64,000 bases of DNA, taken from Rhizobium sp. J15. GTDB lineage: Bacteria; Pseudomonadota; Alphaproteobacteria; Rhizobiales; Rhizobiaceae. This document shows positions 1 to 7,198 of this stretch, piece by piece (position 1 is the first letter of the stretch; each line of letters opens with the position of its first letter). The position numbers were made by a program, and so were the translations under genes. The DNA is taken from contig NZ_NWSX01000019.1 of assembly GCF_002531825.1 (NCBI RefSeq), positions 35,896 through 99,895 of the forward strand, given 5' to 3'. The notes under the pieces are model-generated. The model had not been told where the DNA came from. It did not search any database and saw only the letters and a program-made list of their open reading frames with translations.

Positions 1-1
1 T

Positions 2-91
2 GAGGGCATCTATCTCGCCGTGGCGGTCATGGCCTTGATCTCAGCGCTCATAGCGATCGCGTTGCCGAAGGACCGACAACTTCGACCATAG
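2..91 (+). CDS. C-terminal end of a membrane transporter (partial)
   Basis: The reading frame is open from the left edge and stops at TAG 89-91, giving about 29 residues. One hydrophobic helix (roughly IYLAVAVMALISALIAIAL) is followed by a short basic tail, PKDRQLRP. This looks like the last transmembrane helix of a 12-helix transporter such as an MFS permease, but the fragment is too short to name the family. It is independent of the leftward gene that follows. Confidence 0.4.
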   Translation, partial: EGIYLAVAVMALISALIAIALPKDRQLRP

Positions 92-142
92 GCTTTGGGC
101 ATATCGGCTGCGCTTTCGGAAAGTCGCTGGCTGAAGGTCCAA

Positions 143-349
143 CTATCGATGTCGATGGACAGCCTCAACGGCCTTCAGTGCTTGCGATCGCCCTTGTCGC
201 CCTGGCAGGCTTGGCCTCGCGCCGAGCCTCATGCGGGCATCGCTGGACAGCGATCGCGAGACGTCGTCGCTCTCCTTGAACCGGCCCTTCTTATCGCGAC
301 GGACATAGCGTTTGTCGGTTCCGGTATCGATCAGTTCGCGCTTGCTCAT
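143..349 (-). CDS. Small conserved rhizobial protein of unknown function
   Basis: A 68-residue charged protein beginning MSKRELIDTGTDKRYVRR and continuing with an acidic/basic stretch. I recognise this as a small soluble protein common in rhizobia, often near DNA-repair or stress genes; no function is known to me. The ATG at 347-349 is preferred over an in-frame upstream ATG at 409 because AAAGGAG lies a few bases before it and because known relatives start MSKREL. The C-terminal third (SLPGRQGRSQALKAVEAVHRHR) is less typical and could reflect a late frameshift. It is divergent from the Ku gene. Confidence 0.65.
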   Translation of the reverse strand: MSKRELIDTGTDKRYVRRDKKGRFKESDDVSRSLSSDARMRLGARPSLPGRQGRSQALKAVEAVHRHR

Positions 350-474
350 GGCAGGACTCCTTTGGGGTTGTTCCACCGAGAAAACGCGCGCCGGCGCGAA
401 AAGATGCATGGAATCATGAGTCTAGACAGGACTGGCAGTACGCGCACCCGAATAGAGCTAAGTCATTGAAAAAT

Positions 475-520
475 GATTCGTTTCGACTCGGAACGATTCG
501 CTGCCGAATCACTTGAATCG
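475..520. promoter_or_regulatory. Cluster of GATTCG/CGAATC motifs upstream of the Ku operon
   Basis: GATTCG occurs at 475-480 and 495-500, CGAATC at 505-510 and GAATCG at 515-520. The pair at 495-510 forms GATTCG-CTGC-CGAATC, a perfect dyad, and the first two copies are 20 bp (two helical turns) apart. The cluster sits about 30-75 bp upstream of the Ku start, where an operator would be expected. The binding protein is unknown. Confidence 0.35.
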
Positions 521-548
521 CGTGAGTTGTGTGCGGAGGTCCCAAGTC

Positions 549-1445
549 ATGGCGGGTCCAAGAGCCAATTGGAAGGGGTATATCAAGTTCGGGGAGGTTT
601 CCTGCCCCGTGGCGCTTTATACAGCGGCCTCCTCGTCGGAGCGCATCGCCTTCAATACCCTCAATCGAAAAACCGGCAATCGGGTCAAGCGCGAGTTCAT
701 CGACAGCGAGACCGGCGATCCGGTCGAGCGCGAGAACCAGGTCAAAGGCTATGAAGTCGAGAACGGCCACTATGTCGTGCTCGAGCCCGAGGAAGTCGCA
801 GCGGCAATTCCCGAGAGCGACAAGACGCTGAAAATCGACGCCTTCATCCCATGCTCGCAGATCGACACCACTTATTTCGATAAGCCCTACTACCTAGCGC
901 CGGACAAGATGGGCACGGATGCCTTCCTGCTGCTGCGCGACGGCATGAAGCGGGAGAAGGTCGCCGGCATCGCCCGGACCGTGCTTTTCCGGCGGCTGCG
1001 CACGGTGCTCATTCGGCCGCATGGCAAAGGCCTGATCGCCTCGACGCTGAACTTCGATTATGAGGTCCGCTCGTCGGACAAGGCGTTCGAAGAGATGCCC
1101 GACCTGAAGATCGAAGGCGAAATGCTCGAACTCGCCGAACACATCATCGGCACCAAGAAGGGCAGCTTCGACGCCAGCACCTTCGATGACCGCTATGAAG
1201 CCGCCGTCGCCGAGCTCGTCAAAGCCAAGATCGAGGGTCGCACATTGCCGAAGAAGAAGGCACCGGTGGCGTCCAAGCCGAGTGACCTGCTCCAGGCCCT
1301 GCGCGAGAGCGCCGGTCTCGGCGTGAAGGAGACGAAGCCAAAGCGCACCGCCGCCAATGCCAACCGGACCGCCGGCCGCCAGAAAGCAGCCAAGCCCGCC
1401 GCGAAATCGAAGCCGGCGGCGGCGCCGACGCGCCGCGCCAGCTGA
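549..1445 (+). CDS. ku: Ku protein 1 (non-homologous end joining)
   Basis: A 298-residue bacterial Ku, which forms a ring that threads onto double-strand DNA ends and recruits LigD. The Ku core spans about residues 1-200, with the hallmark start NWKGYIKFGEVSCPVALY and HGKGLIASTL in the bridge region. A Lys/Ala-rich tail (about 235-298, repeated KPAAK-type motifs) extends beyond it, as in bacterial Ku proteins whose C-terminus binds DNA. The ATG at 549 follows GGAGG (535-539) and matches family N-termini; an upstream in-frame ATG at 513 is less likely. A second Ku gene follows after 15 bp and a ligase after that, so this is the first gene of a repair operon. Confidence 0.93.
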   Translation: MAGPRANWKGYIKFGEVSCPVALYTAASSSERIAFNTLNRKTGNRVKREFIDSETGDPVERENQVKGYEVENGHYVVLEPEEVAAAIPESDKTLKIDAFIPCSQIDTTYFDKPYYLAPDKMGTDAFLLLRDGMKREKVAGIARTVLFRRLRTVLIRPHGKGLIASTLNFDYEVRSSDKAFEEMPDLKIEGEMLELAEHIIGTKKGSFDASTFDDRYEAAVAELVKAKIEGRTLPKKKAPVASKPSDLLQALRESAGLGVKETKPKRTAANANRTAGRQKAAKPAAKSKPAAAPTRRAS

Positions 1446-1460
1446 TCGGAGGAAGACGCC

Positions 1461-2270
1461 ATGGCCCTGCGTCCCTATTGGAGAGGCTATCTCAAACTCT
1501 CGCTCGTCACCTGCCCGGTGCAGATGATGCCGGCGACCTCCGAAAGCGAAAAGGTTCGCTTTCACACGCTCAATCGCCAGACCCGGAACCGCGTCGTCAG
1601 CCATTATGTCGATGCCGTCACCGGCAAGGCCGTCAAAGAGGAAGACGAAGTCAAAGGCTATCAGCGCGGAGAGAACGAGTATGTCATGCTGGAGGATGAC
1701 GAGCTCGAGAACGTGGCGCTTGAGAGCACCAAGACGATCGACATTTCCACCTTCACGCCGCGCGACAGCATCGATTGGACCTGGCTCGACACGCCCTATT
1801 ATCTCTCACCGAACGACCCGGTCGGACAGGAGGCGTTTTCCGTGATCCGCGATGCGATGGAGGCGCAGAACATGGTCGGCATATCCCGGCTGGTGATTTC
1901 GCGCCGCGAGCGCGCCGTCATGCTCGAGCCACGCGGCAAGGGTATCGTCCTCTGGACGCTGCGTTATGGAGATGAGGTCCGCGATGAAGACAGTTATTTC
2001 GGGGCGATCGGTGAGGAAACGGCGGACTCGGAGATGATGCCTCTGGTCCGACAGCTCATCAAAAAGCAGACCAAGGATTGGAGCCCGAAAATGGTCGCCG
2101 ATCCGGTCCAGGAGCGCCTGCTCGATATCATCGCCGCCAAGAAGAAGACGCTGAAGAGACCCGCCAAAGCCAAGGGCAAACCCGCCGCCTCGGCTCCCCC
2201 GAACAATGTGGTCAATATCATGGACGCCCTGAAGAAGTCGGTCGCGGCCGAAAAGCGGGCCGGCAGATGA
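1461..2270 (+). CDS. ku: Ku protein 2 (non-homologous end joining)
   Basis: A 269-residue second Ku, clearly paralogous to the one just upstream (YWRGYLKLSLVTCPVQM at the N-terminus, RGKGIVLWTLRYGDEVR in the core). The tail (about 225-269) is Lys-rich but differs from the first copy (TLKRPAKAKGKPA, then an amphipathic end NIMDALKKSVAAEKRAGR). GGAGG lies just before the ATG. The stop overlaps the ligase start as ATGA (2267-2270), implying translational coupling. Multiple Ku genes are known in rhizobia such as Sinorhizobium meliloti; tandem copies suggest a possible hetero-oligomer, which is inference. Confidence 0.93.
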   Translation: MALRPYWRGYLKLSLVTCPVQMMPATSESEKVRFHTLNRQTRNRVVSHYVDAVTGKAVKEEDEVKGYQRGENEYVMLEDDELENVALESTKTIDISTFTPRDSIDWTWLDTPYYLSPNDPVGQEAFSVIRDAMEAQNMVGISRLVISRRERAVMLEPRGKGIVLWTLRYGDEVRDEDSYFGAIGEETADSEMMPLVRQLIKKQTKDWSPKMVADPVQERLLDIIAAKKKTLKRPAKAKGKPAASAPPNNVVNIMDALKKSVAAEKRAGR

Positions 2271-3310
2271 GCCGTCGTACCAAACCGCTGCTGCAGGACG
2301 GTTCCGCTGCCAAGTCCAAGCCGGCCCGGCCGCGCGATCCGGCACAACCGCGTCTTCCGTTCGATCCGATGCCCGACCGTGTCGAGCCGTGCCTGGCGCT
2401 GCTGAAGAAAGTTCCGCCGAAAGGCCCGGACTGGTTATTCGAGGTGAAATGGGACGGCTATCGCCTGGCGATCCACATCGAGCCGAAGGGAGTGCGGGTC
2501 CTCACCCGCGGTGGCCACGATTGGACACACCGGTTCCCGATGATCGCCGAAGCGGCCGCGAAGCTCGGCGTCGGCACTGCGATCCTTGATGGTGAGGCCG
2601 TCGTGCTAGACAAGCAGGGGCGCTCGGATTTTGGGGCGCTGCAGCGGTCGCTTGGTGGACGCGGCGGCAAGCGCACGTCGACGGAGTCAGTTTTTCTGGC
2701 GTTCGACCTTCTGTATTTCGACGGCCATGATCTGACGAGGACCGAACTCTCGGTGCGCCGGCACCTGCTGGACGATTTTCTCGACGGTGTCACCGGCGCG
2801 ATTCAGCTGTCGGAGGAAGTCTACGGCGATGGTGCAGAGCTTCTGGCGAATGCCTGCTCGATGGGTCTCGAAGGCATCATCGCCAAACATCGCGATCAGC
2901 CCTACCGCTCCGGTCGCACCGGCGACTGGCTCAAGATCAAATGCGTCCAGCGCGAGAGCTTCATGATCATCGGCTACGAGCGGTCTGCATCTGCCCGCAA
3001 CGGCTTGGGCAGCCTGCTCCTTGCCGCTCGCAAGGGCCGCGAATGGATCGATGTCGGCTCGGTTGGAACGGGGTTCAACGCGAAGGACGCCGGATATCTG
3101 CGCAGCACGCTCGATAAACTGGGAACGACGCGACCGGCGGTCCCGCTCAAGGGAAAGAACCTGGTCTTTGCTCAGCCGACATTAATCGCCGAGGTAGAGT
3201 TTAGCGGATGGACGGAGGACGGCAGCTTGCGTCACCCATCCTACAAAGGCCTGCGCGAGGTCCAGGACAATGCGGCGGTCTTCGATATGGACGAAAAGCA
3301 AACCGGCTGA
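2267..3310 (+). CDS. ATP-dependent DNA ligase (LigD ligase-domain or LigC type)
   Basis: A 347-residue stand-alone ATP-dependent ligase with no polymerase or phosphoesterase domain. Motif I is FEVKWDGYR with the likely adenylated Lys61. DGEAVVLD, VFLAFDLLYFDG, GLEGIIAK and WLKIKC are the later nucleotidyltransferase motifs, and an OB-fold C-terminal domain (about 230-347, with GSVGTGF and EVEFSGWTEDG) follows. The start ATG overlaps the Ku stop by four bases, so a longer in-frame N-terminus running back into the Ku gene is rejected. It probably seals ends captured by the two Ku proteins; the larger LigD lies 8 kb away on the other strand. Confidence 0.9.
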   Translation: MSRRTKPLLQDGSAAKSKPARPRDPAQPRLPFDPMPDRVEPCLALLKKVPPKGPDWLFEVKWDGYRLAIHIEPKGVRVLTRGGHDWTHRFPMIAEAAAKLGVGTAILDGEAVVLDKQGRSDFGALQRSLGGRGGKRTSTESVFLAFDLLYFDGHDLTRTELSVRRHLLDDFLDGVTGAIQLSEEVYGDGAELLANACSMGLEGIIAKHRDQPYRSGRTGDWLKIKCVQRESFMIIGYERSASARNGLGSLLLAARKGREWIDVGSVGTGFNAKDAGYLRSTLDKLGTTRPAVPLKGKNLVFAQPTLIAEVEFSGWTEDGSLRHPSYKGLREVQDNAAVFDMDEKQTG

Positions 3311-3551
3311 AACGACAGGGACTCTTGCGGGAGCCGTAATCAACAGCCAGACAAATCGCAGGACCGCAGCGAACTCTGGCAAGCCGAGATAAAATCAGGT
3401 TCAAAACAGCCGATGGCATCGCGTCGGCAGCGGCTCATCTTTCGCCGCTGCCTGCGTCGCAAGCTTGCGCATTTGCATCTGCATCCAAGATCTACAAGTG
3501 ACATGCGCCCGTGGCCAGGCGGCTCGAGGTGCTGTCGTAATCGGCTGTATC

Positions 3552-3854
3552 TCAGTATGGCCGAGGATCCCTGTCCCGCGTCATCCGAGAGACAGCAATG
3601 ACTTGGTCTTCCGGTGCCAGCAGATCGTGTTTTTCGGCGAAGGCGACATAAAGGCCGCGTGCCGTCTCCGGCTCGATCTCGCCGCGGAGTGCGGCACCGC
3701 ACGCCTTGAGCGCGATGGAATGCGCGCTATCCCGTAACGACGCCGGCCACTCGGTGAGATGCCGATAGGCGTCCATCACGCTGCGGACCTCAACCGGAAA
3801 TCCAAGACCAACAAGAACGGAGACAGGCTGTCTGAACATATCGGGCTTCATCAT
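3552..3854 (-). CDS. DUF982 family protein
   Basis: A 100-residue small soluble protein of the DUF982 family, which is strongly expanded in Rhizobium. Typical features are FPVEVRSVMDAYRHLTEWP in the N-terminal half, the AHSIALKACGAAL helix and ETARGLYVAFAEKHDLLAP near the C-terminus. Function is unknown. GGAAGGAG precedes the start. The start overlaps the end of the upstream leftward gene by four bases, so the two are probably co-transcribed and coupled. Confidence 0.85.
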   Translation of the reverse strand: MMKPDMFRQPVSVLVGLGFPVEVRSVMDAYRHLTEWPASLRDSAHSIALKACGAALRGEIEPETARGLYVAFAEKHDLLAPEDQVIAVSRMTRDRDPRPY

Positions 3855-4225
3855 ATTCTCCTTCCCAACCCCAAGTGTTGACCGGCGAAGCCGCGACGGG
3901 GCCTCCCGCCATGGGAGAAGCCCGATGAATCTGGCCCGCCGGATTGCCGATCACCTTTGTCCAAGGCCTTGAGGGCCTCTAGGATCTCATCATAGGAAAC
4001 GGCTATTTCCGTCCCGGGATAGAGTCGCAGTGCAGGTACCGATTCGATCGCAAAGCAATCGGATGCCCAGGAGGCGAGAATCGCCCGCTTTTCCTCAACG
4101 CTGATGTCGGTGGCGGTCAGCACGTCACGGGGATGACTGAAGTGTTTTCCCGGATGCAGCAGGTGCGCCGCGCTGATCGCCGCGGCTTGCTGCTTGGAGA
4201 AGTTGCTTGTGTTTTCCTTTCTCAT
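3851..4225 (-). CDS. Conserved rhizobial hypothetical protein
   Basis: A 124-residue protein with a recognisable core: HPRDVLTATDISVEEKRAI followed by LASWASDCFAIESVPALR, then DEILEALKALD. I recall such HPRDVL...EKRAILASWASD proteins as small conserved rhizobial genes of unknown role. The last 30 residues (GGPDSSGFSHGGRPRRG and on) are low-complexity. GGAGCC lies about 8 bases before the ATG. It overlaps the DUF982 gene downstream by four bases. Confidence 0.75.
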   Translation of the reverse strand: MRKENTSNFSKQQAAAISAAHLLHPGKHFSHPRDVLTATDISVEEKRAILASWASDCFAIESVPALRLYPGTEIAVSYDEILEALKALDKGDRQSGGPDSSGFSHGGRPRRGFAGQHLGLGRRI

Positions 4226-4282
4226 GGTTTGGCTCCATTGTGTCGACCGATGGAACTTGGTTCATATGAGAGTATGTGGGGT

Positions 4283-4308
4283 GGCCCGCCCCGAAGGCGG
4301 GACGGGCC
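4283..4308 (-). terminator. GC-rich hairpin after groEL
   Basis: GGCCCG and CGGGCC flank an inner CCCG/CGGG pairing around a GAAGG-type loop, forming a strong hairpin 11 bases past the groEL stop. No T-run follows on the minus strand, so it is either a weak intrinsic terminator or an mRNA 3'-end stabiliser. Confidence 0.4.
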
Positions 4309-4318
4309 GAGCGATCGA

Positions 4319-5947
4319 CTAGAAGTCCATGCCGGCGCCGGCGGGCATGGCGGGAGCGGCGTCCTTCTTCGGCTTCTCGGCGATCATCGCTTCCGTCGTC
4401 ACCAGCAGGCCGGCGACGGAAGCTGCGTCCTGCAGCGCGGTGCGAACGACCTTGGCCGGATCGATGACGCCCTGCGCATAGAGGTCGCCATATTCCCCTG
4501 TCTGGGCGTTCCAGCCGTAGGAGAACTCGCTCTTCTCGCGCAGCTTGCCGACGATGATCGAACCTTCGGCGCCGGCGTTTTCGGCGATCTGGCGAACCGG
4601 TGCCTCGATGGCGCGGCGAACGATGTCGATGCCGACGCGCTGGTCGTCATTGACGGTCTTGATATTGTCGAGCGCCTTGACGGCGCGCAGAAGCGCCACG
4701 CCGCCGCCCGGCAGAATCCCTTCCTCAACTGCCGCCCGCGTCGCATGCAGCGCGTCGTCGACGCGATCCTTCTTCTCCTTCACTTCGACCTCGGTCGAGC
4801 CGCCGACGCGAATGACGGCAACGCCGCCGGCGAGCTTGGCAAGGCGTTCCTGCAGCTTCTCCCGGTCGTAGTCGGAGGTGGTTTCTTCGATCTGGGCGCG
4901 GATCTGAGCGGTGCGACCGTCGAGTTCCGCCTTCGAACCGGCGCCGTCGATGATGGTGGTGTTTTCCTTTTCGATCGCCACCTTCTTGGCGCGGCCGAGC
5001 ATGTTGAGCGTCACGTTCTCGAGCTTGATGCCGAGATCTTCGGAGATGACGGTGCCGCCCGTCAGGATGGCGATGTCTTCGAGCATGGCCTTGCGCCGAT
5101 CACCGAAGCTAGGCGCCTTGACGGCAGCGATCTTCAGGCCACCGCGCAGCTTATTGACGACGAGCGTTGCAAGGGCTTCGCCTTCGACGTCTTCAGCGAT
5201 GATCAGGAGCGGCTTGCCGGACTGGACGACGGCTTCGAGCACCGGCAGCATCGACTGCAGGTTCGAGAGCTTCTTCTCGTGAATGAGGATATAAGGATCC
5301 TCGAGCTCGACCCGCATCTTGTCCTGGTTGGTGACGAAATAGGGGCTGAGATAACCGCGGTCGAACTGCATGCCTTCGACGACTTCGAGCTCGGTTTCGG
5401 CGGTCTTGGCTTCTTCAACCGTGATGACGCCTTCGTTGCCGACTTTTTCCATCGCTTCGGCCAGGTAGCGGCCGATTTCGGAATCGCCATTGGCCGAGAT
5501 CGTGCCGACCTGGGCGATTTCGGAATTGTTGGAGATCTTGCGGGCATTGGTCTTCAGCTCGGCGACGATGGCTTCAACGGCCAGATCGATGCCCCGCTTC
5601 AGGTCCATCGGGTTCATGCCGGATGCAACCGCCTTGGCGCCTTCCTTGACGATCGCCTGGGCGAGCACCGTCGCAGTGGTGGTACCGTCACCAGCGAGGT
5701 CGTTGGTCTTGGATGCGACTTCGCGCAGCATTTGGGCGCCCATGTTTTCGAACTTGTCTTCGAGTTCGATTTCCTTGGCGACCGAAATGCCGTCCTTGGT
5801 GATGCGCGGCGCGCCGAAGGATTTGTCGATCACGACATTGCGGCCCTTCGGGCCGAGCGTCACCTTCACCGCATTGGCCAGCACGTCGACCCCACGCAGC
5901 ATGCGTTCACGGGCATCGCTATGAAACTTGACTTCTTTCGCAGCCAT
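4319..5947 (-). CDS. groEL: Chaperonin GroEL (60 kDa)
   Basis: A 542-residue full-length chaperonin that forms the double-ring folding chamber and works with GroES and ATP in the cytoplasm. Conserved stretches include LGPKGRNVVIDKSFGAPRIT and the nucleotide-binding AGDGTTTATVLAQAIV near residues 85-100. EGMQFDRGYLSPYFVT lies in the apical region. The C-terminus is AMPAGAGMDF rather than a long GGM repeat, as in many rhizobial copies. It follows groES after about 50 bp on the same strand. Rhizobia carry several groESL copies; position among accessory genes suggests an additional, heat-inducible copy. Confidence 0.97.
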   Translation of the reverse strand: MAAKEVKFHSDARERMLRGVDVLANAVKVTLGPKGRNVVIDKSFGAPRITKDGISVAKEIELEDKFENMGAQMLREVASKTNDLAGDGTTTATVLAQAIVKEGAKAVASGMNPMDLKRGIDLAVEAIVAELKTNARKISNNSEIAQVGTISANGDSEIGRYLAEAMEKVGNEGVITVEEAKTAETELEVVEGMQFDRGYLSPYFVTNQDKMRVELEDPYILIHEKKLSNLQSMLPVLEAVVQSGKPLLIIAEDVEGEALATLVVNKLRGGLKIAAVKAPSFGDRRKAMLEDIAILTGGTVISEDLGIKLENVTLNMLGRAKKVAIEKENTTIIDGAGSKAELDGRTAQIRAQIEETTSDYDREKLQERLAKLAGGVAVIRVGGSTEVEVKEKKDRVDDALHATRAAVEEGILPGGGVALLRAVKALDNIKTVNDDQRVGIDIVRRAIEAPVRQIAENAGAEGSIIVGKLREKSEFSYGWNAQTGEYGDLYAQGVIDPAKVVRTALQDAASVAGLLVTTEAMIAEKPKKDAAPAMPAGAGMDF

Positions 5948-5998
5948 TCTGTCACTCCTTCAATAGGCAGCTTTTTTGACTAATGCGCGCAAATCGCC

Positions 5999-6310
5999 TC
6001 AGGCGGCGATCTTTTCGGCCCGGGCCTCGGTGATGCCCATGACATCGCTTTCCTTCATGATCAGCAGGTCTTCGCCATTGATCTTGATCTCGGTGCCCGA
6101 CCACTTGCCGAACAGGATGCGATCGCCGACCTTGACGTCGAGCGCCTGGATCTGGCCTGCGTCGTTGCGCGCGCCGGTGCCGACGGCAATGACCTCGCCT
6201 TCCTGCGGCTTCTCCTTGGCAGTGTCGGGAATGATGATGCCGCCCTTGGTCTTTTCCTCGGAATCGACCCGGCGGACGAGAATGCGATCATGAAGCGGTC
6301 GGAACGACAT
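5999..6310 (-). CDS. groES: Co-chaperonin GroES (10 kDa)
   Basis: A 103-residue co-chaperonin that caps GroEL. It has the family start MSFRPLHDRILVRRVDSEEK, the mobile loop TKGGIIIPDTAKEKPQEGEV that docks on GroEL, and VGDRILFGKWSGTEIKI in the body. The ATG at 6308-6310 has GGAGGAAAAC immediately upstream; a longer in-frame start at 6451 would add 47 non-homologous residues and is rejected. First gene of the groES-groEL operon, controlled by the CIRCE-like element at 6461-6487. Confidence 0.96.
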   Translation of the reverse strand: MSFRPLHDRILVRRVDSEEKTKGGIIIPDTAKEKPQEGEVIAVGTGARNDAGQIQALDVKVGDRILFGKWSGTEIKINGEDLLIMKESDVMGITEARAEKIAA

Positions 6311-6460
6311 GTTTTCCTCCAATGGACAAACAATAACGATGTTGTTCCCCTGGCCGGACCGGATGACCAGTCCGGGCGGGTGCAAAACCTCTCGTCGAGC
6401 GTTCTGCGCGCAAAATCTGGTTTTGCGCTTTTTTGATTTCAAGAGGGCCATGTAAAAAAA

Positions 6461-6487
6461 TCAGCACTCGGCCGATATGGCTGCTAA
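6461..6487 (-). promoter_or_regulatory. CIRCE element (HrcA operator) of groESL
   Basis: TCAGCACTC at 6461-6469, nine bases, then GGCTGCTAA at 6479-6487. The CIRCE consensus is TTAGCACTC-N9-GAGTGCTAA; the outer half of each arm is kept, and the right arm differs at its first bases. The site is about 150 bp upstream of the groES start, which implies repression by HrcA and heat induction. The degenerate right arm may weaken repression. Confidence 0.75.
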
Positions 6488-6498
6488 CACCCTGTAAA

Positions 6499-6523
6499 GG
6501 AACATTAAAACGGTGGGCACGTT
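6499..6523 (+). promoter_or_regulatory. EcfG-type general stress promoter for usg
   Basis: GGAAC at 6499-6503, exactly 16 bases, then CGTT at 6520-6523. This is a full match to the alphaproteobacterial EcfG consensus GGAAC-N16/17-CGTT. It lies 66 bp before the usg start and reads rightwards. Confidence 0.65.
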
Positions 6524-6588
6524 CGGGAATATGTTGATCGTCGCAAAATTTCGCGCGACCTTCGATCGTCATGAAACGGAGATGAAGC

Positions 6589-6861
6589 ATGCAATTTTCA
6601 TCGGATCTCGACCGTCAGCTCAATGGCTATGGGCTGACGACAGCGCATATCCTCTATCGCATTCCTGATTTTGAGTCCGTCCTGCAAACCTATGTCTGGC
6701 AGGATTACGATCTGGCTCCGGACTTTCCGGAGATGCATAAGTTCCTGGATTTTTGGCAGTCCACGCTTGACGGGCCGCTTCATTCCGTCCGCTATACCCA
6801 CCAACGGTTGATCGGGCCAAACGAATGGCGCCGCGTCACGGGCGAGTTCAAGTTGCACTGA
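6589..6861 (+). CDS. usg: Usg family protein
   Basis: A 90-residue Usg family protein, named from its position upstream of trp genes in other bacteria; its function is unknown. Signature segments are QLNGYGLTTAHILYRIPDF, LQTYVWQDYDLAPDFPEMHK and the C-terminal LIGPNEWRRVTGEF. GGAGATG lies just before the ATG. It is a single gene here, without trp neighbours, behind an EcfG-type promoter, suggesting induction in the general stress response. Confidence 0.88.
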   Translation: MQFSSDLDRQLNGYGLTTAHILYRIPDFESVLQTYVWQDYDLAPDFPEMHKFLDFWQSTLDGPLHSVRYTHQRLIGPNEWRRVTGEFKLH

Positions 6862-7198
6862 GCCTTGGAACCGAAATTCACTAATCGCCACTTCGAGCGA
6901 AAGTCGGCCTCAGCACGAGGCCCGTATCGCCTTTTGGCGGATGCGAACCTATGCCGCCTCCTTAGGGTGTGTGCGATCTCGCGTAAGCAATACCAGTCCA
7001 ACGCCTTTGAATGTCAACAATGGGGCCCAGGCCTAAGCTGCACTGCGCCGGCCAAATCCCTCCATCCAGCCTCGGATTGGCACTCGTAATGTGACCGCCT
7101 GAGAACTGACGAGATAAGCAATGGCGCCGCCTTTAGTTTTCGCTTTGGTGCAATTAGCGGCCACGATCTTTTTGAGTGAAAGCGCGGCTAGAGATCAT
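6862..7198. other. Intergenic stretch without recognised gene
   Basis: Between usg and the stop of the leftward kinase gene. I see no coding potential with a credible start and no clear hairpin terminator. Confidence 0.5.

Noticed and set aside
490..513. GGAAC upstream of ku as an EcfG promoter
   Set aside because: No GTT at 16-17 bases downstream, so the -10 part is missing.
4133..5983. Long rightward open frame (616 codons) across groEL
   Set aside because: Antisense shadow of the high-GC groEL gene; no ribosome site and no family-like sequence.
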